Below, piece after piece: positions 1-10,490 of a stretch of 64,000 nt of DNA. Origin of the DNA: Gari tellinella (Eukaryota > Mollusca > Bivalvia > Cardiida > Psammobiidae). The stretch spans positions 75,180,328-75,244,327 of the forward strand of contig OV277866.1 of the NCBI GenBank assembly GCA_922989275.2. Reading direction: 5' to 3'. Numbering within the stretch: the stretch's first letter is position 1; every line of letters starts with the position of its first letter. Below the pieces are notes generated by a model. It worked only from the letters and a program-made list of their open reading frames with translations, was not told where the DNA came from and searched no databases. A program made the position numbers and the translations under genes.

Positions 1-2290
1 TTTGTAGTGAGGTTGGATTCAAACGTTACGATGAGTAAATTTGAAATTGCATCGATCTGATTTTATACCTATACATATGATTCTTAAACCGAATTCAAAA
101 ATCTTATTTCGAATATCAACTTGCAGACGACACAATTTAGCTAACATCTTATTGTAAGGGACACGATTGATAAACATAAGACTGACTTTAATTGCAACAA
201 TCTGCAAGATGTGGTTAATGCAGAAACTCTGGGTAATATCTGATATATGACAGATTTAACTACTTTTATTGGAAATTCAATCAGCATCAGACATCTTAAA
301 CCACTAATACACGATATTCGTGACGTAAATTACCTTCATATCAGCCGAGTTAAAGTGCACCTTTGGCACGGAAACATACCGGTATTACTCACTAAACCGT
401 TCACTGCCGTATTTCAAGAACAAATTTTATTTGCGAACAATTTGGATCTTGATCAGACATTGTGTACCCCGGAATCTGATCATGTCCAAAACTGTCTGGC
501 ACTCATTATGATATAACTATAGTAAAAATACCAGATGACGCTTAAGATCAGACGACGCCCAGCACTTGAAGCCTCATCAGGAACTACCGTCGAACTATAA
601 TATATTTATTTAACTTACCCGTATTAATTTTATTATGCCAAATTTGTTTTCGTCGAAAATATCCGTAGTACCCAGGTGAATTGATTCAGCCACGTTTAAA
701 CTTTACAGTATGGAAATGCCTGACCTAAGCGAATTCGATATATCGAGGTCGTTCGTACGTTGTTTGTCACTAGATTTTATTTCTGCAAATATTTGTTTCA
801 AACCAAACCGTTAATGAGACATTGTAGAAGGGTGCGTGATAAAGTCGCATCTAGAGGGTTCAAATGATGTTCGATAGAACCATTTTTAAGGCCAACTCAG
901 TGGTGCATCGTACTTTGATAGCACCTATTTAATGCAATTGTGACATCACTTACATGTATACCAATTCTGATAATGTGTTTCAATATTCTTGTTTGACATG
1001 TATGGTTCCATATTAACCTTATCCTGTCCACCTACTAAATTCGTATTTGCAAATAATAAAATAGTAAACGCGTCGTCTGAATCAGAACCCTTGTTGTTAA
1101 ACTAGATCATATACAAATGCAATAGCGAACTGACTAAATTACGGTAAGTTAATGGTCAATGGTTAGAATAATGGCAATTTCAACAACTATTTGAGTTGTT
1201 GGTATCAAAATCCTTTGCATTTACAAACAAGTTGAATACAGACTCGCCAACAAAATGTTTCACTCCGTTGCAGTTAAGGGATTTTTCGGATAAGAAACTG
1301 TGTAACCCGGCCTCTAATTGAGATTCAAAATGTTTTAAATTAAATTTCAATGAGTCCTTGAATGAGATATACCAGACTGACGCCATTCTTTATAATATTT
1401 CATCATTATTTTTCTTTAAACAACACTTGGTTGTCATTTCCTAATAAATTGATCAAACAAGTATCTAGTCTAGTGATATACCTATAGTTTATTGTATGGT
1501 GTTTGTTTGTTTTATTCGTTATACCTTGCAGCCGCCGAAAGTGCATAACATCGACTTTGCAAAAAGGTTTGATCCTGATCAGACACCACGTTACTTTGAA
1601 ACAAAGAAACAACGAATGCGCTGATATGCATGTCGTTTTGCATGTAACACAAGTATTTGACACATTTATTGTTGTTTCTCGATTCAATAATACATTTTAA
1701 GCAACACACACATAACATAAACAAGCAACCTGCCTTGCGTGTTTATTAATAAGTTATGCAGGTTCTACCGTTGTTAAACGAAATTAGATAACGGTTGGGA
1801 ATTGCAGTGCGCATGTGACAAAAACACGTGTCTTAATATAATGGTTCTTATTCAATTACAAGGATCGGGGACTGCAAAGACGCAATGGAGGCACGGCTAA
1901 TTTGACGTGTATCTCAAGTTTTATTGCAGAGTATTTGTTATTACATAACAGGGTGTTTGAAAATAGTTGTATAACACATAGATTTACAGAAGTAAGATAG
2001 ATTAGACGGAATTAACACTTTACTTCACTACGTCGAAGAGAGGAGTCGTATAGAATAAACAAACAAGGAACTACATCGCTCCCTCCTTACAGTGTTCCCT
2101 CCCTATAACGCCCCTCCGTATAACGAGTCCCTCCTTACAAAAATGCTTTCTGTTGTTTACCAAAACATACCATCGTGTTTAAACTTTTTTCTGCTGCAAT
2201 ATCGTCTACTTAAAAAAGTCGGTCAAATTTGCCCTGGTCTCAAAGTTACGAATTTGACACAATGACAGAAGAAGTTCTAAGACAAATGAC
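1..2290. other. Non-coding region, no gene recognised
   Basis: Only short open frames without recognisable domains are present on either strand. The stretch contains a decayed copy of the dispersed palindromic family near 429-500, a single arm of it near 1565-1600, and a C-rich segment at 2090-2168 that reappears in similar form at 21999-22078. Distant exons of a host gene cannot be excluded by eye. Confidence 0.6.
429..500. repeat. Decayed copy of dispersed palindromic repeat family
   Basis: The left arm reads TTTGCGAACAATTTGGATC then TTGATCAGACATTG. The right arm reads GGAATCTGATCATG then TCCAAAACTGTCTGGC. The arms are imperfect reverse complements around a GTAC-like centre. The words GATCAGAC and CAAACTGTTT are shared with the perfect copy at 51020-51082. 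Confidence 0.6.
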
Positions 2291-2324
2291 AAACAGTTTA
2301 AACAAAGATATCGTGTTGATCTGG

Positions 2325-2332
2325 GTTCAAAC
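2325..2332. repeat. Target-site duplication, left (GTTCAAAC)
   Basis: This 8-bp sequence abuts the left CAG end of the hAT-like element and is identical to 12599-12606 beyond the right end. Confidence 0.75.
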
Positions 2333-2515
2333 CAGACACGAGACCGATTACTTTGAAATGTAATCGGTTACTTTCAAATACGATTACAGCATATGTGATT
2401 ACGATTACGGTTACTTTTTGAAAAATTACAGAGTCTGTATTTCGATTAAATTACGATTACTTGAAAAATGTAATCGCAATTACATTTCGATTACATCGAT
2501 TACATTAGAGAATGT
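2333..2515. repeat. GTAATC-rich left terminal repeat of the hAT-like element
   Basis: It is dense in TAATCG, ATTACGATTAC and GATTACATTT words and mirrors the right terminal region at 12415-12598. The low word diversity gives multiple alternative foldbacks. Confidence 0.75.
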
Positions 2516-3677
2516 TAAGGCATACACTGACTGTAATATTATTTAACTATTTTATTAATGTAAGTTTGATTATATTTTTGTAAATCCCGATATAAATGTC
2601 CCACACAGTTTGCATTTTGCTTTCACTTGTCCTGTAGTATCCAAAAGTATCCAAAATAACTTTAATGCAATAAGTTATAACAGCAGGAACACGTACAGTC
2701 AATGGCATTGCCTATATTATAATGTGGTGTATATAAAGTCCTCTTGAACATAATATTGAGAAACACTTAGTGTTGCCATCGTTGTGGCTTAACTTAAATC
2801 GTAAAAAGAAACGAAGAGGAGAAAGGGTGAATTAAAGTTTATGAAACCTGACTATTACGACTACTAAAAAAGCGGTTAACTGTTTAATATATGAAATGCA
2901 AGTGGCAGTTTAAAGAAAGGTAAGAGTAAAACAGAAAACTCTTTTAGGAGCTTTATGATTTCCTTTAACATTGTTTTAAGCAGTCATCTGCCTTGAACAC
3001 AAACTAATTAATGTTATTGAGTGGCCGTAATAGAGGGATGTTACTTTAATAGGTTTCACACTTAGGACATATCAAAACACTTACCATATTTGTTGGGTTC
3101 AGGTAGTGGTACATCTCTTATTGTTACTGATTATCCACCCAGGATAATTATAGGCATTGTTTTGTTGTTGACTTCTCACCTTTTAAATTGTTAATAAAGA
3201 CTTTCAAACAAATTTAGGTGTGGATACATAAAGTGTCTTTGCAAACAGATTATGCATGGATGTGTTAACAATCGTCGTGTTAGTCTTACAACGTTCTATT
3301 TCACATGAGGGTTGTTTTGAGAAAATCGACTTTCAAGTTTTGGACAAATTAAATAGCATAATTTTGATGGATTTTGAAAATTCTTTCGACTTTACCTGAT
3401 GAAGTGTGAATGCAAAGGGTTCCATGTAAAGTTTTATGAGGATTGTAAGCATGGTTTTTGAGATATATTTTACTTTCGGTTTGAGATAGATCATTTCTCA
3501 AACTCTACCTTCAAGTGTACTCATTATTGTGGGTATTGAACATGGCGGACGTGTTTTTATTGACGTGGCGAAGGTGAAATACAAAAAGGTGAAAATAGCT
3601 ATTGGTAACTGACTTTATACAGACAAAATCATCCTGAATTATCTATACTCTTTGTATTATTGAAAATATACATCAGC
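2516..3677 (+). other. Interior of hAT-like element and presumed LINE 5' leader
   Basis: No open frame of note is present. The exact LINE 5' end is not visible. The sequence CATGGCGGACG at about 3541 resembles a YY1-type ATGGCGG site as found at the start of some LINE leaders, and opens a short upstream frame, so the leader may begin near there. A dispersed word (TTGTTTTAAGCAG then YYATCTGC) at 2971-2992 recurs at 11861-11882 and, weaker, near 22161. Confidence 0.4.
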
Positions 3678-4928
3678 ATGAGCATGAACAACAGGTTTGA
3701 CCCCATTTCGGACGATTATCAAACAAGGCGTAACCGTCACTCTACGGGTGGGGGGTCGGTTTACGAAATGCCAGCAAAAATGCCTCGCGTTTTCAGTCCA
3801 GAAAAACTTGATGAGGCAAAACATTTACCAACGGAAGAGAAACTGAATGTACTTCTAGAACAAATGGCTAACATTAGTGTCTTAGGTGTTCGTATTGATG
3901 CCATAGAATCTACATTGTTTGTTACGGGTGCCAACTCGGAGGTCACAGATGAGCGGCTCCGGCTCTTGGAGTATAAACAAATTGACCTGGAAACGCGATC
4001 CCGAGCTACAAATCTACTTATATCCGGCATAAATGAACAGCCAATGGAGAACTGCACAACGATGGCAAACAACGTGATAAGCCAATTGGGGCTGGATCCA
4101 AAAGTTTTCATTGTCTTACGCGCCTTCAGGATCGGACGAATTTACTACTCCAGGCCTCAGTACGGTTCTACAACAAAACCACCCCCGCGCAGAATCCTTG
4201 TTACTTTTGCACAGTCAGTGGATGTAGATATGATTATGAGTAAGGCCTCCAATCTAGCTGGCACTGATACAAGCCTATCGCGTGACTATCCCAAAGAAAT
4301 CACTGACGCTAGAAAGGCCCTATGGGGCGAGTATAAGCAAGCCAAACGCAACTTTGGACCGCGTTCTACAAGAATCTTGTACCCAGCAGCGCTAGAAGTG
4401 AAAGGTCAGATCACGCGCAACATGTTCCCTGGCTGGGCCCAAATTCTCCGTGGGTCTAGAAATATGGACAATCACAGGCGCCTCGCTGATAAAGTCCAGG
4501 ACCATCGAAAACTTGTTCTCAATGCCGTATCGCAAGGACGTGTACAAGATATTTTTGGTAGTTATATGAACAGAGCCACTGAGGATAACGCTCCAGCTCG
4601 TAAAGTCATTGACGCTCATGTTGACACACGCGGAGACAGCGACTTTCAGGATCCAAGAAACGTCCGGGGCGACGTCAGTAATGTCACAAATGAAGCATCC
4701 GACCGTTCTACTTCTTCAAACACGACAAGCGGTGCCATGAATCTCCCTCTTGCCCCGCATCTTGCAAGTGTGCAGCAGTACAGACATCCTGGTACGCCTG
4801 GAAACTATGGAACACAAACCAGTCCGGCGGCTAGTTCGCCAAAATCTGTTGACGTGTCTCACACCGACGCCGACTTGATGCTACTGCAGGACCAAGATCG
4901 GTCGACCAAACAACATGTCACCGATTAG
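3678..4928 (+). CDS. LINE ORF1: RNA-binding/chaperone-like protein
   Basis: The protein is about 416 aa from ATG 3678 (a second ATG follows at 3684; the frame opens slightly upstream at a non-ATG codon). Roughly residues 50-108 form a helical, heptad-like segment rich in Leu/Glu, ending in LETRSRATNLLISGI. This pattern is typical of the coiled-coil to RRM transition in L1-type ORF1 proteins. An RRM-like section (about 110-190) contains FRIGR and RRILVTF. A basic region (about 195-245) contains SLSRDYPKEITDARKALW. The last ~120 residues are Ser/Thr/Asn-rich and low in order. The family binds its own RNA in a ribonucleoprotein and acts as a nucleic-acid chaperone. ORF1 stops at TAG 4926-4928, but the same frame stays open into ORF2. 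Confidence 0.8.
   Translation: MSMNNRFDPISDDYQTRRNRHSTGGGSVYEMPAKMPRVFSPEKLDEAKHLPTEEKLNVLLEQMANISVLGVRIDAIESTLFVTGANSEVTDERLRLLEYKQIDLETRSRATNLLISGINEQPMENCTTMANNVISQLGLDPKVFIVLRAFRIGRIYYSRPQYGSTTKPPPRRILVTFAQSVDVDMIMSKASNLAGTDTSLSRDYPKEITDARKALWGEYKQAKRNFGPRSTRILYPAALEVKGQITRNMFPGWAQILRGSRNMDNHRRLADKVQDHRKLVLNAVSQGRVQDIFGSYMNRATEDNAPARKVIDAHVDTRGDSDFQDPRNVRGDVSNVTNEASDRSTSSNTTSGAMNLPLAPHLASVQQYRHPGTPGNYGTQTSPAASSPKSVDVSHTDADLMLLQDQDRSTKQHVTD
4926..4928 (+). other. Single in-frame TAG separating ORF1 from ORF2 (readthrough or lesion candidate)
   Basis: The codons before and after are GAT TAG TAC AGG. Downstream, the same frame has no stop until 8720. The next 297 nt contain no ATG, so ORF2 has no conventional start. 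The viral CARYYA readthrough context is absent; a GC-rich stretch (CCGGGGACGGCAACCG) follows immediately. Confidence 0.6.
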
Positions 4929-7900
4929 TACAGGCCGGGGACGGCAACCGCCACTTCACCGTTTTCTGAAAATAACATAAACAACAGTATTAAAAGCAGT
5001 AACACAAATATCCAGCGCGATCAAAAAAACAATTACAAACAAAGTGAAAATAGTACAGTCATATCTGTTGCAAACGATACCTTCTTTTGTAAAATCTGTA
5101 TTGACAAGCCAACATCTTCAAAAACATTACATTGCTCTCATTATACCAATATTGACAAATGTGCCTCTAGACGCCGAGAAACATCTTTAAACTCTAGTTC
5201 TTATAATGAGCCGCGACAGCAAAGTGTGAGTAGCAACCCTTTACAATTGCCTACGGGTAAACTCCTGAAATTCGGTAGCCTAAATGTTTGTGGCCTAAAG
5301 AATAGAATAAACTATCCAGACTTTGCTGACACGGTACAGGAATATGATATATTTTGTGTCCAAGAAACTAAACTTGATCAACATGATATTATAAACATCC
5401 CAAATTACGGTTTTTTCTCAAAGCCTAGGAAACAGTTATACCAAAGAAAATCAGGAGGAATTGGTTTCTTCGTGCATAACTCTCTGCTAGACTCAATAGA
5501 AATTATTGACAGTGATTGCGAATATGTCTACTGGTTGAAAATTAGATCTAATACTTCAGATAATGATATGAATCTTGATATCCTGATAGGTGGTATATAC
5601 ATCCCACCAACTCAATCTACATTCTATGATGACAATATTTACAGTTTGTTACATGAAGAGATTTCATCTAAAATTGGAAACTTTAAACACTGCCTAATTA
5701 TTGGAGATTTTAATGGCCATACTTCTGACCTATCCGACTATGTATGTTTTGATGAGTTCTTAGCAGATCATTTAAACTTAGATGATGATTTTCTACAATC
5801 TGTTAATGTTGCAGGAAAACTGTTGGAATATGATTACTCACTGCCCAGAGTCTCAAAGGATACAAAAGTCAACTCTACTGGACTGAAATTTTTGGACACT
5901 TGTAAAACTAATGGCCTTTTTATTTTAAAAAGAAGGGTGGGTAAGGACAGAGATATTGGCAATTTCACATTCAGAAATACTTCCTTGATAGATTATGCTG
6001 CTGCAAGTGCTGACTGTTTTGCCGTTTTCGAAGACTTTGAAATTAAAGATACAGATCCTATTTTCTCAGATGGACATTCAATCCTCTCCTTAACCATGCA
6101 TTATTCACATTATGACGACCAACAAACAAATAAAAATAACATAGAAGGAGAATCACACGCACAACATCCTAAATGGCAGGATAGCCTCAAGGAGACTTTC
6201 TTAGACAACATAGACCTTTCTAAATTAAACAATCTACAAACACTCATTAGAGACACAGAAAATGCTAGAACAAACAAGGAATTTATCAACAATATTGCAA
6301 ACTCAATCTCAGACATTTTCAGCACATCATCCATCAAAACATTCCCATCAACAATACAGAAAACATTCAAAACACCTTCAACATCATCATCTAAACCACA
6401 GAGATATCCCTGGTATGGTTCCCACTGTAAGAAGGCAAAAAAAATGTATTACGCTGCTAAAGATAGATACAAAAAGCACAAATCATATCAATTCAAAGAA
6501 ACCATGAACAAAGCAGCTAAGCACTATAAACACACTATGAATACCTACATGCATAAGCACAAAACAAGAAATGAACATAAACTCCGACAAATGCATGCAA
6601 CACAACCAAAAGAATACTGGAAACTTTTAAACAGCATCACCAAAACAGCTCCAGTCAAAACACCAGACCTAAGTGAAATGTACAAATATTTTAAAGAAGC
6701 AAATGAACCATGCCAAGAATTTGAAACATGTCAACCGGAAGAATTTCCCAATCAAAATATACATAATAATGAACAACTCGATACTGAAATAACACAAGAC
6801 GAAATTTCTAAAGCAATCAAGAAACTAAATAATGGCAAGGCTTCTTCACCTTTCGATAACATTTGCAATGAATACATCAAAAGCTCCGAGCCTATAATGT
6901 GCCCCATATATCACCTATACTTTAACAAAATCCTGGATAGTGGCATATTACCTGAAAACTGGCTTGTAGCCACTATTAAACCAAACTTTAAGAAAAAAGG
7001 ATCCCCATTATCACCAGAGAATTATCGTCCGATTTCCATTGTAAGCTGCTTTGGAAAACTCTTTACTGCAATACTAAACAACAGAATTAACAAGTTTCTA
7101 GAAGCAAATAGCTTGCTGAATGAAAACCAGGCAGGCTTTAGAGCAAACTACAGTGTTCTTGATCATATCTTCACACTTAAATTCTTAATAGATAAACTAA
7201 GATCCCAGAAAAAACTTTTATTCTGTTCATATATTGACTTTTCTTCTGCCTTTGATAAGGTGTGGAGAACTGCGTTATGGTCCAAACTTATGAAACATGG
7301 TATAAGTGGAAAAATTCTGACTATAATAAAGAACATGTACTCAGACATTAAATCATGTGTTTGCCTAAATAACAGTTGTTCACCTTTTTTTGGCAGCAAC
7401 TGTGGCCTGCGCCAAGGTGTAAACCTATCACCTATATTATTTTCACTATATCTCAATGATGTTGAAGAGCATTTAATGACAGACAATAATGGACTTAGTA
7501 TCAGAACCTCTGAAAATGGTATAGAAACCTTTCTGAAAATTTTCCTTTTGCTTTATGCCGATGATGCAATTATTGTTAGTGATAAAGCAGACAACTTTCA
7601 AAAACTGCTTGATGACTTTAATATTTACTGCAAAAAGTGGAAACTTACCATAAACATGAGTAAATCAAAGGTTATGATATTTGGTACAAGCAAACCTGAT
7701 AAATACAAGTTTCTCATCGATGGAAAAACATTAGAAATCGTTAAAGAATACAAGTATTTAGGAATTGTATTTGCAAACTCTGGAGGATTCCTAAAAGCTA
7801 GGCAAAATATAGTAAACCAGGCAAACCGAGCCATGCATGTACTGTACCAACGGATAAACAATCTTGATATACCCATAGATCTAAAACTAAAACTTTTCGA

Positions 7901-8720
7901 TCAAACAATTGTCCCTATATTAACCTATGGCTCAGAAATTTGGTGTTTTGAAAATTTATCTATAATTGAAAAAATTCATACTGACTTTCTAAGAAAAAAA
8001 ACCAATAGCAAAAAATCTACCCCACTATATATGCTATATGCAGAGTTAGGAAGACACCCACTCAACATCATAATTAAAACCAGAGCGATAAAATTCTGGA
8101 GTAAACTAGTATCTGGAAACCATTCTAAGATCTCATATGAATGCTACAGACATATGTATAATTCAAGAGGAAACTTTAAATGGTTAAGGTTTGTCAAAAG
8201 TATTCTAGACAAAACAGGCCTTTCCTATATATGGAACCAACAACATAATCTAGACCTAAAACATGCTTATAAGAAGGTTAAGAAATTACTGATAGACCAA
8301 TTTACCCAAGAATGGCAAAGTTCACTAGACAAATCCTCAAAAAGCATAAACTATAGCCTATTCAAAACAAATATGAACCTTGAAAAATACTTGACATTAC
8401 TACCAGCATCCTTACATGAGCCTCTGTACAGATTTAGAACAGGCAATTGTAGAATACCTGTAGAGGTCGGTCGCTGGAGGCAATCCTATCGACCGCTGCA
8501 TGACCGGAAGTGCTCTTGTGACCTTAACGATATTGGTGATGAATTCCATCTTCTCCTAAGATGCCCCATCTTCTCTGATTCTAGAATAAAATTCATCAAA
8601 CCTTATTTTTACAGACATCCAAACATATTGAAATACAATACACTCATGAACACACAATCAAATAAGCAATTAAGAAACTTAGCCTTGTTTGTAAGAGAAA
8701 TTGTTCTCCATTACAAATAA
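4929..8720 (+). CDS. LINE ORF2: endonuclease-reverse transcriptase polyprotein
   Basis: Residues below count from GTG 5226, where the endonuclease part begins; the frame is open back to the TAG at 4926-4928. APE endonuclease: LNVCGL (19-24), VQETKL with catalytic Glu47, IIGDFNGH with Asp161/Asn163, SLIDY with Asp256, and SDGHS with His284. Reverse transcriptase: YRPISI near 600, catalytic Asp671 in IDFSSAFDKVW, GLRQG, and Tyr777-Asp780 as YADD. The C-terminus has C-x-C-x9-H-x4-C (1096-1113). The protein nicks target DNA and primes reverse transcription of the element RNA. The first ATG in frame encodes residue 115, inside the endonuclease, so translation must enter from ORF1 or by another non-AUG route. 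The linker (5088-5162) also holds a Cys/His cluster. Confidence 0.9.
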   Translation, partial: YRPGTATATSPFSENNINNSIKSSNTNIQRDQKNNYKQSENSTVISVANDTFFCKICIDKPTSSKTLHCSHYTNIDKCASRRRETSLNSSSYNEPRQQSVSSNPLQLPTGKLLKFGSLNVCGLKNRINYPDFADTVQEYDIFCVQETKLDQHDIINIPNYGFFSKPRKQLYQRKSGGIGFFVHNSLLDSIEIIDSDCEYVYWLKIRSNTSDNDMNLDILIGGIYIPPTQSTFYDDNIYSLLHEEISSKIGNFKHCLIIGDFNGHTSDLSDYVCFDEFLADHLNLDDDFLQSVNVAGKLLEYDYSLPRVSKDTKVNSTGLKFLDTCKTNGLFILKRRVGKDRDIGNFTFRNTSLIDYAAASADCFAVFEDFEIKDTDPIFSDGHSILSLTMHYSHYDDQQTNKNNIEGESHAQHPKWQDSLKETFLDNIDLSKLNNLQTLIRDTENARTNKEFINNIANSISDIFSTSSIKTFPSTIQKTFKTPSTSSSKPQRYPWYGSHCKKAKKMYYAAKDRYKKHKSYQFKETMNKAAKHYKHTMNTYMHKHKTRNEHKLRQMHATQPKEYWKLLNSITKTAPVKTPDLSEMYKYFKEANEPCQEFETCQPEEFPNQNIHNNEQLDTEITQDEISKAIKKLNNGKASSPFDNICNEYIKSSEPIMCPIYHLYFNKILDSGILPENWLVATIKPNFKKKGSPLSPENYRPISIVSCFGKLFTAILNNRINKFLEANSLLNENQAGFRANYSVLDHIFTLKFLIDKLRSQKKLLFCSYIDFSSAFDKVWRTALWSKLMKHGISGKILTIIKNMYSDIKSCVCLNNSCSPFFGSNCGLRQGVNLSPILFSLYLNDVEEHLMTDNNGLSIRTSENGIETFLKIFLLLYADDAIIVSDKADNFQKLLDDFNIYCKKWKLTINMSKSKVMIFGTSKPDKYKFLIDGKTLEIVKEYKYLGIVFANSGGFLKARQNIVNQANRAMHVLYQRINNLDIPIDLKLKLFDQTIVPILTYGSEIWCFENLSIIEKIHTDFLRKKTNSKKSTPLYMLYAELGRHPLNIIIKTRAIKFWSKLVSGNHSKISYECYRHMYNSRGNFKWLRFVKSILDKTGLSYIWNQQHNLDLKHAYKKVKKLLIDQFTQEWQSSLDKSSKSINYSLFKTNMNLEKYLTLLPASLHEPLYRFRTGNCRIPVEVGRWRQSYRPLHDRKCSCDLNDIGDEFHLLLRCPIFSDSRIKFIKPYFYRHPNILKYNTLMNTQSNKQLRNLALFVREIVLHYK
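5088..5162 (+). other. Cys/His (zinc-finger-like) cluster in the ORF1-ORF2 linker
   Basis: In the ORF2 frame the codons at 5088 and 5097 give C-x2-C. Then come His (5130), Cys (5133), His (5139) and Cys (5160), i.e. C-x2-C-x10-H-C-x-H-x6-C. This is upstream of any AUG of ORF2 and would be present only if the linker is translated. The finger type is not recognised. Confidence 0.5.
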
Positions 8721-9054
8721 TTCAGCAGATCCTACATTTATAATATGATATTAGCCCCACTTTTTGTAAGTATCGGGGCTCCAAACTAGAGAGAGAACCT
8801 TGACCAAACCCACTATTTTCTAATTTTAGCTCGACACCAAGTACTATGGTGTAACTCTAATATTCATTAGAGTCGTCCCATATGACGATTCCGGTACATG
8901 ACGACAGTAGTTTTAAAATACCCCTTTATCTGGAGTTCTACTCAGGTCACATGGTATACTTGAACAATAAAACTTTACCTTCAGACCACCTGTCTTTCAA
9001 CTGAAATTGCATAAGTAGGACTCAATTAAAGTTAATAAATTAAAGTTAATAAAA
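8721..9054 (+). other. LINE 3' untranslated region
   Basis: It follows the ORF2 TAA. It contains AATAAA at 8966-8971 and ends near a double copy of ATTAAAGTTAATA (9025-9054). The sequence beyond is simple AT-rich DNA leading into the satellite. Confidence 0.5.
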
Positions 9055-9229
9055 TGATACAAACTCACCACATCAATACAATTCTACTAGCTGACATCTA
9101 ACCAACAACCTCCTGTTTATAAGTACTAGTCGCTTCAAGAACTGTAATAAAAATAATAAATGATATAAACAAAAAGTAAAACATACTGTAATACAAAACA
9201 GCAGCAAAATAAATAGGCTATTACAAATT

Positions 9230-10490
9230 GTAACAACAGAAATTATGCAGTGACTTGTTATTGGAATTGTCTCATAGAGACGATTCTATTGAAAAGCCAG
9301 TGCATTGGGATGGGGGTGACATAAGGCTATTGGTGTTTATATGTTACCACATAATCAGATGTATTTCTGTGATTTCTATCTCTTGGTCTCCAACAGAAAC
9401 TATGCAGTGACTTGTCATTGGAATCGTCTCATAGAGACGATTCTATTGAGAAGTCAGGGCATTGGGCTGGGGGAGACATAAGGCTACTGATGCTTTAATG
9501 TAACCACATAACCAGATGCTATTTTTATCTTTTGGTCTCCAACTGAAACTATGCAGTGACTTGTCATTGGAATCGTCTCATAGATACGATTCTATTGAGG
9601 AGTCAGGGCATTGGGCTGGGGGAGACATAAAGATATTGATGTTTAAATGTAAACACATAACAAAAAGAATTTCTGTTATTTTTATCTTTTGGTCTCCAAC
9701 AGAAACTATGCAGTGACTTGTCGTTGGAATCGTCTCATAGATACGATTCTATTGAGGAGTCAGGGCATTGGGCTGGGGGAGACAAAATGCTATTGATGTT
9801 TAAATGTAACCACATAACGTGATGTATTTCTGTTATTTTTTATCTTTTATTCTCCAATAGGACCTCTGTGTTGACTTGTCATTGGAATCGTCTCATGGAT
9901 ACGATTCTATTGAGAAGTCAGGACATTGGGCTGGGGGAGACATAAGGCTACTGATGCATTAACGTAACCACATAACCAGATGTTATTTTTATCTTTTGGT
10001 CTCCAACCTAAACTACGCAGTGACTTGTCATTGGAATCGTCTCATAGATACGATTCTATTGAGGAGTCAGGGCATTGGGCTGGGTGAGACATAATGATAT
10101 TGATGTTTAAATGTAACCACATAACCAGATGTATTTCTGTTATTTTTATCTTTTGGTCTCCAACAGAAACTATGCAGTAGCTTGTCACTGGAATCGTTTC
10201 ATAGATACGATTCTATTGAGGAGTCAAGGCATTGGCTGGGGGAGACATAACGATATTGATGTTTGAATGTAAACACATAACCAAATGCATTTCTCTTATT
10301 TTTTTTCTTTTGGTCTCCAACAGAAACTATGCAGTGACTTGTAATTGGAATCGTCTCATAGATACGATTCTATTAAGGAGTCATGGCATGGAGCTAGGGG
10401 AGACATATGATAGGGATTTAGATGTCCTAATGCATGCAACCACATTACGTAATGTACAGTATTTCTTCTTTTTCTTTTTTTTTTTAATAT
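9230..10490. repeat. Satellite array, eight ~150-160-bp monomers with an internal hairpin
   Basis: Monomers start with ACTATGCAGTGACTTGTCAT near 9242, 9398, 9548, 9704, 9863, 10011, 10168 and 10327. Each continues through GAATCGTCTCATAGAKACGATTC (KACG = GACG or TACG), CAGGGCATTGGGCTGGGGGA and CATAACCAGATGTATTTCTG, to CTTTTGGTCTCCAACAG. In monomers 1 and 2 the first word is an inverted repeat around ATA (one mismatch in monomer 1, exact in monomer 2); others have one mismatch. The last monomer decays into a T-rich run. The array lies within the hAT-like element downstream of the LINE. Confidence 0.9.

Larger units (their letters stand above)
3541..9054 (+). mobile_element. Non-LTR retrotransposon (LINE) with ORF1, APE endonuclease and reverse transcriptase
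   Basis: It has an ORF1 with coiled coil and RRM-like region, then ORF2 with an apurinic-type endonuclease, reverse transcriptase (YADD) and a C-terminal Cys/His cluster. About 5 kb is open without any frameshift, so the copy is young. The 3' leader ends around 9025-9054, where a 13-nt word ATTAAAGTTAATA is repeated twice, a plausible 3' tail. The 5' boundary (about 3541) is a guess. The clade is not assigned with confidence; the ORF1 type resembles L1-like elements. Confidence 0.85.

Noticed and set aside
4926..4928. TAG as a selenocysteine or pyrrolysine site
   Set aside because: Selenocysteine uses TGA, and pyrrolysine is not used in animals; readthrough or mutation is more likely.
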